Below, one piece after another: positions 23,723-34,679 of a DNA stretch of 64,000 bases; within the stretch, counting starts at the first letter, position 1, and each line of letters opens with the position of its first letter. Source of the stretch: Diplolepis rosae (lineage: Eukaryota > Arthropoda > Insecta > Hymenoptera > Diplolepididae); NCBI GenBank assembly GCA_030998225.1, contig JAPYXD010000737.1, positions 2,976,001 to 3,040,000 of the forward strand. The letters are read 5' to 3'. The notes under the pieces were generated by a model that was not told the origin of the DNA, made no database searches, and saw nothing but the letters and a program-made list of their open reading frames with translations. Made by a program: the position numbers and the translations under genes.

Positions 23723-26007
23723 AAAAAATAATAATTAACACTTAGGGTCCTTAGACTCTGATCTGAATAAAGCGGCCAAGTGATGCGCGAGCACTCCGGA
23801 CTCAGATTTTCAGTAAGGTGGCCAAGTAATGCGCGAGATCAAAGGACGTCAGGACTGTTATAAATGCAAAAAAAGCCGCGTAATACGCGAGTTGAACAAA
23901 GTCTGATCTGAAAAGAGTGGCCAAGTAATGCGCGAGCTCTTCGGACTCAGATTTTCAGTAAGGTGGCCAAGTAATGCGCGAGTTCAATGGACGTCAGGAC
24001 TGATATAAATGCAAAAATAGCAGCGTAATACGCGAGATCAAACGAAGTCTGACCTAAATAAGGAGGCAAAGTAATGCGCGAATTCTTAGTACAGGATTTT
24101 TATATAAAGTGGCCAAGTAATGCGCGAGCTCTTCGGACTCTGGCTTAAAATTATGTGGCCAAGTAATTCGCGAGTTCAATGGACGTCAGGACTGATATAA
24201 ATGCAAAAATAGCCGCGTAATACGCGAGATCAAACGAAGTCTGACCTAAATAAGGAGGCAAAGTAATGCGCGAATTCTTAGGAGTACAGAATTTTTATAT
24301 AAAGTAGCCAAGTAATGCGCGAGCTCTTCGGACTCTGGCTTAAAATTATGTGGCCAAGTAATGCGCGAGTTCAATGGACGTCAGGACTGATATAAATACA
24401 AAAATAGCCGCGTAATACGCTATTTGAACGAAGTCTGATCTGAAAAGAGTGGCCAAGTAATGCGCGAATTCTTAGGGGTATAAGAATTTTTATAAAGTGG
24501 CCAAAAAATAATAATTAACACTTAGGGTCCTTAGACTCTGACCTGAATAAAGCGGCCAAGTAATGCGCGAGCACTTCGGACTCTAATTTACAGTAAAGTG
24601 GCCAAGTAATGCGCGAGTTCAATGGACGTCAGGACTGATATAAATACAAAAATAGCCGCGTAATACGCGAGATCAAACGAAATCTGACCTAAATAAGGTG
24701 GCAAAGTAATGCGCGAATTCTTAGTACAGGATTTTTATATAAAGTGGCCAAGTAATGCGCGAGCTCTTCGGACTCTGGCTTAAAATTATGTGGCCAAGTA
24801 ATGCGCGAGTTCAATGGACGTCAGGACTGATATAAATGCAAAAATAGCCGCGTAATACGCGAGTTGAACAAAGTCTGATCTGAAAAGAGTGGCCAAGTAA
24901 TGCGCGAGCTCTTCGGACTCAGATTTTCAGTAAGGTGGCCAAGTAATGCGCGAGTTCAATGGACGTCAGGACTGATATAAATGAAAAGATGGCAGCGTTA
25001 TACGCGAGATCAAACGAAGTGTGACCTAAATAAGGAGGCAAAGTAATGCGCGAATTCTTAGTACAGGATTTTTATATAAAGTGGCCAAGTAATGCGCGAG
25101 CTCTTATCACTATGGCTTTATATTATGTGTCCAAGTAATTCGCGAGTTCAATGGACGTCAGGACTGATATAAATGCAAAAATAGCCGCGTAATACGCGAG
25201 ATCAAACAAAATCTGACCTAAATAAGGTGGCAAAGTAATGCGCGAATTCTTAGTACAGAATTTTTATATAAAGTGGCCAAGTAATGCGCGAGCTCTTCGG
25301 ACTCTGGCTTAAAATTATGTGGCCAAGTAATGCGCGAATTCTTAGTGCAGAATTTTTATATATAAAGTGTCCAAGTAATGCGCGAGTTCAATGGATGTCA
25401 GGACTGATATAAATACAAAAATGGGCGCGTAACACGCGAGTTGAACACAGTCTGTTCTGAAAAGTGTGTCCTAGTAATGCGCGAATTCTTATGGGTATAA
25501 GAATTTTTATAAAGTGGCCAAAAAATAATAATTAACACTTAGGGTCCTTAGACTCTGACCTGAATAAAGCGGCCAAGTAATGCGCGAGCACTTCGGACTC
25601 AGATTTTCAGTAAGGTGGCCAAGTAATGCGCGAGTTCAATGGACGTCAGGACTGATATAAATGCACAATTAGCCGCGTAATACGCGAGATCAAACGAAGT
25701 CTGATCTAAATAAGGAGGCAAAATAATGCGCGAATTCTTAGGACAGGATTTTTATATAAAGTGGCTAAGTAATGCGCGAGCTCTTCGGACTCTGGCTTAA
25801 AATTATGTGGCCAAGTAATGAGCGAATTCTTAGTACAGAATTTTTATATATAAAGTGTCCAAGTAATGCGCGAGTTCACTGGACTTCAGGACTGATATAA
25901 ATACAAAAATAGGCGCGTAATACGCGAATTGAACGCAGTCTGACCTGAAAAGAGTGGCCAAGTAAAGCGCGAATTCTTAGGGGTATAAGAATTTTTATAA
26001 AGTGGCC
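23723..26007 (+). repeat. M2 module, copy 4
   Basis: Blocks are 23723-24502, 24503-25519 and 25520-26007 (2285 bp). The 1017 block holds two diverged patches, 24983-25025 and 25106-25135, where copies elsewhere are nearly invariant. Confidence 0.92.
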
Positions 26008-27908
26008 AAAAAATAATAATTAACACTTAGGGTCCTTAGACTCTGACCTGAATAAAGCGGCCAAGTGATGCGCGAGCACTTCGGACTCAGATTTTCAGTA
26101 AGGTGGCCAAGCAATGCGCGAGTTCAATGGACGTCAGGACTGATATGAATGCAAAAATAGCCGCGTAATACGCGAGTTGAACAAAGTCTGATCTGAAAAG
26201 AGTGGCCAAGTAATGCGCGAGCTCTTCGGACTCAGATTTTCAGTAAGGTGGCCAAGTAATGCGCGAGTTCAATGGACGTCAGGACTGATATAAATGCAAA
26301 AATAGCAGCGTAATACGCGAGATCAAACGAAGTCTGACCTAAATAAGGAGGCAAAATAATGCGCGAATTCTTAGGACAGGATTTTTATATAAAGTGGCCA
26401 AGTAATGCGCGAGCTCTTCGGACTCTGGCTTAAAATTATGTGGCCAAGTAATGCGCGAATTCTTAGTACAGAATTTTTATATATAAAGTGTCCAAGTAAT
26501 GCGCGAGTTCACTGGACTTCAGGACTGATATAAATACAAAAATGGGCGCGTAACACGCGAGTTGAACACAGTCTGACCTGAAAAGTGTGGCCAAGTAATG
26601 CGCGAATTCTTAGGGGTATAAGAATTTTTATAAAGTGGCCATAAAATAATAATTAACACTTAGGGTCCTTAGACTCTGACCTGAATAAAGCGGCCAAGTA
26701 ATGCGCGAGCACTTCGGACTCAGATTTTCAGTAAGGTGGCCAAGTAATGCGCGAGTTCAATGGACGTCAGGACTGATATAAATGCACAATTAGCCGCGTA
26801 ATACGCGAGATCAAACGAAGTCTGATCTAAATAAGGAGGCAAAATAATGCGCGAATTCTTAGGACAGGATTTTTATATAAAGTGGCCAAGTAATGCGCGA
26901 GCTCTTCGGACTCTGGCTTAAAATTATGTGGCCAAGTAATGCGCGTATTCTTAGTACAGAATTTTTATATATAAAGTGTCCAAGTAATGCGCGAGTTCAC
27001 TGGACTTCAGGACTGATATAAATACAAAAATAGGCGCGTAATACGCGAATTGAACGCAGTCTGACCTGAAAAGAGTGGCCAAGTAAAGCGCGAATTCTTA
27101 GGGGTATAAGAATTTTTATAAAGTGGCCAAAAAATAATAATTAACACTTAGGGTCCTTAGACTCTGACCTGAATAAAGCGGCCAAGTGATGCGCGAGCAC
27201 TTCGGACTCAGATTTTCAGTAAGGTGGCCAAGTAATGCGCGAGTTCAAGGGACGTCAGGACTGAGATAAATGCAAAAATAGCCGCGTAATACGCGAGTTG
27301 AACAAAGTCTGATCTGAAAAGAGTGGCCAAGTAATGCGCGAGCTCTTCGGACTCAGATTTTCAGTAAGGTGGCCAAGTAATGCGCGAGTTCAATGGACGT
27401 CAGGACTGATATAAATGCAAAAATAGCAGCGTAATACGCGAGATCAAACGAAGTCTGACCTAAATAAGGAGGCAAAGTAATGCGCGAATTCTTAGTACAG
27501 GATTTTTATATAAAGTGGCCAAGTAATGCGCGAGCTCTTCGGACTCTGGCTTAAAATTATGTGGCCAAGTAATTCGCGAGTTCAATGGACGTCAGGACTG
27601 ATATAAATGCAAAAATAGCCGCGTAATACGCGAGATCAAACGAAGTCTGACCTAAATAAGGAGGCAAAGTAATGCGCGAATTCTTAGGAGTACAGAATTT
27701 TTATATAAAGTAGCCAAGTAATGCGCGAGCTCTTCGGACTCTGGCTTAAAATTATGTGGCCAAGTAATGCGCGAGTTCAATGGACGTCAGGACTGATATA
27801 AATACAAAAATAGGCGCGTAATACGCGAGTTGAACGCAGTCTGACCTGAAAAGAGTGGCCAAGTAATGCGCGAATTCTTAGGGTTATAAGAATTTTTATA
27901 AAGTGGCC
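26008..27908 (+). repeat. HOR blocks 633+488+780 near the inversion
   Basis: Blocks are 26008-26640, 26641-27128 and 27129-27908. The 633-bp block (G-H-A-B-H-A-D-E-F-E'-A-B-C) is the only one of that length on the left, yet 633 is the signature length of the right arm. The C-G boundary at about 26640 reads GGCCATAAAATAATAATT. Confidence 0.9.
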
Positions 27909-28188
27909 AAAAAATAATAATTAACACTTAGGGTCCTTAGACTCTGACCTGAATAACGCGGCCAAGTAATACGCGAGCTCTTCGGACTCTGGCTTAAAAT
28001 TATGTGGCCAAGTAATGCGCGAGTTCAATGGACGTCAGGACTGATATAAATGCACAAAAAGCCGCGTAATACGCGAGATCAAACAAAGTCTGACCTAAAT
28101 AAGGTGGCAAATTAATGCGCGAATTCTTAGTACAGGATTTTTTTATAAAGTGGCCAAGTAATGCGCGAGCTCTTCGGACTCTGGCTTA
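27909..28188 (+). repeat. Broken 280-bp HOR next to the inversion
   Basis: The order is G-F-A-D-E-F(truncated). G is followed by F in place of H. The last F stops at GGCTTAAAA and runs directly into the A-rich head of the next G at about 28189. The join lies in a shared A run, suggesting a small deletion. Both steps break the order kept elsewhere. Confidence 0.88.
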
Positions 28189-28908
28189 AAAAAATAATAA
28201 TTAACACTTAGGGTCCTTAGACTCTGACCTGAATAAAGCGGCCAAGTAATGCGCGAGCACTTTGGACTCTGATTTACAGTAAGGTGGCCAAGTAATGCGC
28301 GAGTTCAATGGACGTCAGGACTGATATCAATGCAAAAATAGCCGCGTAATACGCGAGATCAAACAATGTCTGACCTAAATAAGGTGGCAAAGTAATGCGC
28401 GAATTCTTAGTACAGAATTTTTATATAAAGTGGCCAAGTAATGCGCGAGCTCTTCGGACTCTGGCTTAAAATTATCTGGCCAAATAATGCGCAAAGTTAA
28501 ATGGACGTCAGGACTGATATAAATTTTTCAGGTCAGACTGCGTTCAACTCTCGTATTACGCGCCTATTTTTGTATTTATATCAGTCCTGACGTCCATTGA
28601 ACTCGCGCATTACTTGGCCACATAATTTTAAGCCAGAGTCCGAAGAGCTCGCGCATTACTTGGCCACTTTATATTAAAATTCTGTACTAAGAATTCGCGC
28701 ATTACTTTGCCACCTTATTTAGGTCAGATTTCGTTTGATCTCGCGTATTACGCGGCTATTTTTGCATTTATATCAGTCCTGACGTCCATTGAACTCGCGC
28801 ATTACTTGGCCACCTTACTGTAAATTAGAGTCCGAAGTGCTCGCGCATTACTTGGCCGCTTTATTCAGGTCAGAGTCTAAGGACCCTAAGTGTTAATTAT
28901 TATTTTTT
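28189..28908. repeat. Large imperfect inverted repeat centred on the junction
   Basis: The left side reads G-H-A-D-E-F-A on the + strand (28189-28524). The right side, after a partial B spacer of about 50 bp (28525-28574), reads A-F-E-D-A-H-G on the - strand. The arms are thus symmetric in monomer order for about 335 bp. The innermost match is about 25 bp, from AATGGACGTC to GATATAAAT and its complement near 28575-28600. The arms differ at several sites (CTTTGGACTCTGATTTAC against CTTCGGACTCTAATTTAC), so this is not one strand read twice. Beyond G the two sides diverge: a truncated F on the left, a C monomer on the right. Confidence 0.85.
28524..28525. other. Inversion junction, switch of array orientation
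   Basis: A forward A monomer starting at 28482 stops after 43 of its 52 bp, in GATATAAAT at 28524. The next base begins TTTTCAGGTCAGACTG, the inside of a reverse-strand B monomer. No filler is present, and no microhomology beyond ordinary T-run ambiguity. The right side continues the 440-bp block type seen at 38001-38440 and shares its variant ACTCTCGTATTACG, so the break lies inside a pre-existing block. The last left-arm A also has a damaged core (GCGCAAAGTTAAATGG). Confidence 0.93.
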
Positions 28909-31501
28909 GGCCACTTTATAAAAATTCTTATACCCCTAAGAATTCGCGCATTACTTTGCCTCCTTATTTAGGTCAGACTTCGTTTGATCTCGCGTATTAC
29001 GCGGCTAATTGTGCATTTATATCAGTCCTGACGTCCATTGAACTCGCGCATTACTTGGCCACCTTACTGAAAATCTGAGTCCGAAGTGCTCGCGCATTAC
29101 TTGGCCGCTTTATTCAGGTCAGAGTCTAAGGACCCTAAGTGTTAATTATTATTTTTTGGCCACTTTATAAAAATTCTTATACCCCTAAGAATTCGCGCAT
29201 TACTTTGCCTCCTTATTTAGGTCAGACTTCGTTTGATCTCGCGTATTACGCGGCTATTTTTGCATTTATATCAGTCCTGACGTCCATTGAACTCGCGCAT
29301 TACTTGGCCACCTTACTGAAAATCTGAGTCCGAAGAGCTCGCGCATTACTTGGCCACTCTTTTCAGATCAGACTTTGTTCAACTCGCGTATTACGCGGCT
29401 ATTTTTGCATTTATATCAGTCCTGACGTCCATTGAACTCGCGCATGACTTGGCCACTTTATATATAAAAATTCTGTACTAAGTATTCGCGCAGTACTTTG
29501 CCACCGTATTCAGGTCAGACTTCGTTTGATCTCACCTATTACGCGGCTATTTTTGCATTGATATCAGTCCTGACGTCCATTGAACTCGCGCATTACTTGG
29601 CCACCTTACTGTAAATCTGAGTCCGGAGTGCTCGCGCATTACTTGGCCGCTTTATTCAGGTCAGAGTCTAAGGACCCTAAGTGTTAATTATTATTTTTTG
29701 GCCACTTTATAAAAATTCTTATACCCCTAAGAATTCGCGCTTTACTTGGCCACTCTTTTCAGGTCAGACTGCGTTCAACTCGTGTATTACGCGCCTATTT
29801 TTGTATTTATATCAGTCCTGACGTCCATTGAACTAGCGCATTACTTGGACACTTTATATATAAAAATTCTGTACTAAGAATTCGCGCATTACTTGGCCAC
29901 ATAATATTAAGACAGAGTCCGAAGAGCTCGCGCATTACTTGGCCACTTTATATACAAATCCAGTACTAAGAATTCGCTCATTACTTTGCCTCCTTATTTA
30001 GGTCAGACTTCGTTTGATCTCGCGAATTACGCGGCTAAGAGTGCATTTATATCAGTCCTGACGTCCACTGAACTCGCGCATTACTTGGCCACCTTACTGA
30101 AAATCTGAGTCCGAAGTGCTCGCGCATTACTTGGCCGCTTTATTCAGGTCAGAGTCTAAGGACCCTAAGTGTTAATTATTATTTTTTGGCCACGTTATAA
30201 AAATTCTTATACCCCTAAGAATTCGCGCATTACTTGGCCACTCTTTTCAGGTCAGACTGCGTTCAGCTCGCGTATTACGCGCCTATTTTTGTATTTATAT
30301 CAGTCCTGACGTCAATTGATCTCTCTGATTTCTTGGACACTTTATATATAAAAATTCTGTACTAAGAATTCGCGCATTACTTGGCCACATAATTTTAAGC
30401 CAGAGTCCGAAGAGCTCGCGCATTACTTGGCCACTTTATATAAAAATTCTGTACTAAGAATTCGCGCATTACTTTGCCACCTTATTTAGGTCAGATTTTG
30501 TTTGATCTCGCGTATTACGCGGCTATTTTTGCATTTATATCAGTCCTGACGTCCATTGAACTCGCGAATTACTTGGCCACATAATTTTAAGCCAGAGTCC
30601 GAAGAGCTCGCGCATTACTTGGCCACTTTATATAAAAATCCTGTACTAAGAATTCGCGCATTACTTTGCCTCCTTATTTAGGTCAGACTTCGTTTGATCT
30701 CGCGTATTACGCTGCTATTTTTGCATTCATATCAGTCCTGACGTCCATTGAACTCGCGCATTACTTGGCCACCTTACTGAAACTCTGAGTCCGAAGAGCT
30801 CGCGCATTACTTGGCCACTCATTTCCGATCAGACTTTGTTTGATCTCGCGTATTACGCGGCTATTTTTGCATTTATATCAGTCCTTACGTCCCTTAATCT
30901 CGCGCATTACTTGGCCACCTTACTGAAAATCTGAGTCCGGAGTGCTCGCGCATTACTTGGCCGCTTTATTCAGGTCAGAGTCTAAGGACCCTAAGTGTTA
31001 ATTATTATTTTTTGGCCACTTTATAAAAATTCTTATACCCCTAAGAATTCGCGCTTTACTTGGCCACTCTTTTCAGGTCAGACTGCGTTCAACTCGCGTA
31101 TTACGCGCCTATTTTTGTATTTATATCAGTCCTGAAGTCCAGTGAACTCGCGCATTACTTGGACACTTTATATATAAAAATTCTGTACTAAGAATTCGCG
31201 CATTACTTGGCCACATAATTTTAAGCCAGAGTCCGAAGAGCTCGCGCATTACTTGGCCACTTTATATAAAAATCCTGTCCTAAGAATTCGCGCATTATTT
31301 TGCCTCCTTATTTAGGTCAGACTTCGTTTGATCTCGCGTATTACGCGGCTAATTGTGCATTTATATCAGTCCTGACGTCCATTGAACTCGCGCATTACTT
31401 GGCCACCTTACTGAAAATCTGAGTCCGAAGTGCTCGCGCATTACTTGGCCGCTTTATTCAGATCAGAGTCTAAGGACCCTAAGTGTTAATTATTATTTTT
31501 T
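28525..31501 (-). repeat. Right-arm blocks adjoining the inversion
   Basis: A truncated 440-type block (28525-28908) is followed by 28909-29157 (249 bp, G-H-A-D-C), 29158-29699 (542), 29700-30187 (488), 30188-31013 (826) and 31014-31501 (488). An A near 30310-30336 is diverged (CAATTGATCTCTCTGATTTC). Confidence 0.9.
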
Positions 31502-34500
31502 GGCCACTTTATAAAAATTCTTATACCCCTAAGAATTTGAGCATTACTTGGCCACTCTTTTCAGGTCAGACTGCGTTCAACTCGCGTATTACGCGCCTAT
31601 TTTTCTATTTATATCAGCCCTGAAGTCCAGTGAACTCGCGCATTACTTGGACACTTTATATATAAAAATTATGTACTAAGAATTCGCGCATTACTTGGCC
31701 ACATAATTTTAAGCCAGAGTCCGAAGAGCTCGCGCATTACTTGGCCACTTTATATAAAAATCCTGTCCTAAGAATTCGCGCATTATTTTGCCTCCTTATT
31801 TAGGTCAGACTTCGTTTGATCTCGCGTATTACGCTGCTATTTTTGCATTTATATCAGTCCTGACGTCCATTGAACTCGCGCATTACTTGGCCACCTTACT
31901 GAAAATCTGAGTCCGAAGAGCTCGCGCATTACTTGGCCACTCTTTTCAGATCAGATTTTATTCAACTCGCGTATTACGCGGCTATTTTTGCATTTATATC
32001 AGTCCTGACGTCCATTGAACTCGCGCATTACTTGGCCACCTTACTGAAAATCTGAGTCCGAAGTGCTCGCGCATTACTTGGCCGCTTTATTCAGGTCAGA
32101 GTCTAAGGACCCTAAGTGTTAATTATTATTTTTTGGCCACTTTATAAAGATTCTTATACCCCTAAGAATTTGAGCATTACTTGGCAACACTTTTCCGGTC
32201 AGACTGCGTTCAACTCGCGTATTACGCGCCTATTTTTGTATTTATATCAGTCCTGACGTCCATTGAACTCGCGCATTACTTGGCCACATAATTTTAAGCC
32301 AGAGTCCGAAGAGCTCGCGCATTACTTGGCCACTGTATATTAAAATTCTGTACTAAGAATTCGCGCATTACTTTGCCACCTTATTTAGGTCAGATTTCGT
32401 TTGATCTCGCGTATTCCGCGGCTATTTTTGCATTTATATCAGTACCGCCGTCCCTTGAACTCGCGCATTACTTGGCCACCTTACTGTAAATTAGAGTCCG
32501 AAGTGCTCGGGCATTACTTGGCCGCTTTATTCAGGTCAGAGTCTAAGGACCCTAAGTGTTAATTATTATTTTTTGGCCACTTTATAAAAATTCTTATACC
32601 CCTAAGAATTCGCGCATTACTTGGCCACTCTTTTCAGATCAGACTTCGTTCAAATCGCGTATTACGCGGCAATTTTTGTATTTATATCAGTCCTGACGTC
32701 CATTGAACTCGCGCATTACTTGGCCACATAATTTTAAGCCAGAGTCCGAAGAGCCTCGCGCATTACTTGGCTACTTTATATAAAAATTCTGTACTCCTAA
32801 GAATTCGCGCATTACTTTGCCTCCTTATTTAGGTCAGACTTCGTTTGATCTCGCGTATTACGCGGCTATTTTTGCATTTATATCAGTCCTGACGTCCATT
32901 GAACTCGCGAATTACTTGGCCACATAATTTTAAGCCAGAGTCCGAAGAGCTCGCGCATTACTTGGCCACTTTATATAAAAATTCTGTATTAAGAATTCGC
33001 GCATTACTTTGCCACCTTATTTAGGTCAGATTTCGTTTGATCTCGCGTATCACGCGGCTATTTTGCATTTATATCAGTCCTGGCGTCCATTGAACTCGCG
33101 AATTACTTGGCCACATAATTTTAAGCCAGAGTCCGAAGAGCTCGCGCATTACTTGGCCACTTTATATAAAAATCCTGTCCTAAGAATTCGCGCATTATTT
33201 TGCCTCCTTATTTAGGTCAGAGTTCGTTTGATCCTCGCGTATTACGCGGCTAATTGTGCATTTATATCAGTCCTGACGTCCATTGAACTCGCGCATTACT
33301 TGGCCACCTTACTGAAAATCTGAGTCCGAAGTGCTCGCGCATTACTTGGCCGCTTTATTCAGGTCAGAGTCTAAGGACCCTAAGTGTTAATTATTATTTT
33401 TTGGCCACTTTATAAAAATTCTTATACCCCTAAGAATTCGCGCATTACTTTGCCTCCTTATTTAGGTCAGACTTCGTTTGATCTCGCGTATTACGCTGCT
33501 ATTTTTGCATTTATATCAGTCCTGACGTCCATTGAACTCGCGCATTACTTGGCCACCTTACTGAAAATCTGAGTCCGAAGAGGTCGCGCATTACTTGGCC
33601 ACTCTTTTCAGGTCAGACTGCGTTCAACTCGCGTATTACGCGGCTATTTTTGCATTCATATCAGTCCTGACGTCCATTGAACTCGCGCCTTACTTGGCCA
33701 CCTTTACTGTAAATCTGAGTCCGGAGTGCTCGCGCATTACTTGGCCGCTTTATTCAGGTCAGAGTCTAAGGACCCTAAGTGTTAATTATTATTTTTTGGC
33801 CACTTTATAAAAATTCTTATACCCTAAGAATTCGCGCATTACTTGGCCACTCTTTTCAGGTCAGACTGCGTTCAACTCGCGTATTACGCGCCTATTTTTG
33901 TATTTATATCAGTCCTGACGTCCATTGAACTCGCGCATTACTTGGCCACCTTACTGAAAATCTGAGTCCGAAGAGCTCGCGCATTACTTGGCCACTCTTT
34001 TCAGATCAGACTTTGTTCAACTCGCGTATTACGCGGCTATTTTTGCATTCATATCAGTCCTGACGTCCATTGAACTCGCGCATTACTTGGCCACCTTACT
34101 GAAAATCTGAGTCCGGAGTGCTCGCGCATTACTTTGGCCGCTTTATTCAGGTCAGAGTCTAAGGACCCTAAGTGTTAATTATTATTTTTTGGCCACTTTA
34201 TAAAAATTCTTATACCCCTAAGAATTCGCGCTTTACTTGGCCACTCTTTTTCAGGTCAGACTGCGTTCAACTCGCGTATTACGCGCCTATTTTTGTATTT
34301 ATATCAGTCCTGAAGTCCAGTGAACTCGCGCATTAATTGGACACTTTATATATAAAAATTCTGTACTAAGAATTCGCGCATTACTTGGCCACATAATTTT
34401 AAGCCAGAGTCCGAAGAGCTCGCGCATTACTTGGCCACTTTATATAAAAATCCTGTCCTAAGAATTCGCGCATTATTTTGCCTCCTTATTTAGGTCAGAC

Positions 34501-34679
34501 TTCGTTTGATCTCGCGTATTACGCGGCTAATTGTGCATTTATATCAGTCCTGACGTCCATTGAACTCGCGCATTACTTGGCCACCTTACTGAAAATCTGA
34601 GTCCGAAGTGCTCGCGCATTACTTGGCCGCTTTATTCAGGTCAGAGTCTAAGGACCCTAAGTGTTAATTATTATTTTTT
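31502..34679 (-). repeat. Right-arm module, 3178 bp
   Basis: Blocks are 31502-32134 (633), 32135-32574 (440), 32575-33402 (828), 33403-33797 (395), 33798-34190 (393) and 34191-34679 (489). Several lengths are 1-2 bp off the class sums because of single-base insertions (for example CCTTTACTG near 33703 and ACTTTGGCC near 34133). A D near 33045 carries CGCGTATCACGCG. Confidence 0.9.

Larger units (their letters stand above)
1..28524 (+). repeat. Left arm of the satellite, cores on + strand
   Basis: All cores read GTAATRCGCGA on the + strand. There are 42 copies of the G monomer. From about 3.76 kb the arm alternates two modules: M1 (HOR blocks 825+541+825+488 = 2679 bp) and M2 (780+1017+488 = 2285 bp). 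Variants seen in this arm and not noticed in the other include CACGCGAGTTGAACAC in B and AGTGATGCGCGAGCAC in H. A C-monomer variant with TAAAGCGCGA (positions 6395, 11378, 13661, 16429, 18714, 20999, 23678, 25963, 27084) marks the end of most modules. Confidence 0.96.

Noticed and set aside
28524..28525. Fold-back sequencing artefact as the cause of the inversion
   Set aside because: The arms carry different substitutions and different HOR series beyond about 335 bp, so they are not the same molecule read twice. A chimeric assembly join is still possible.
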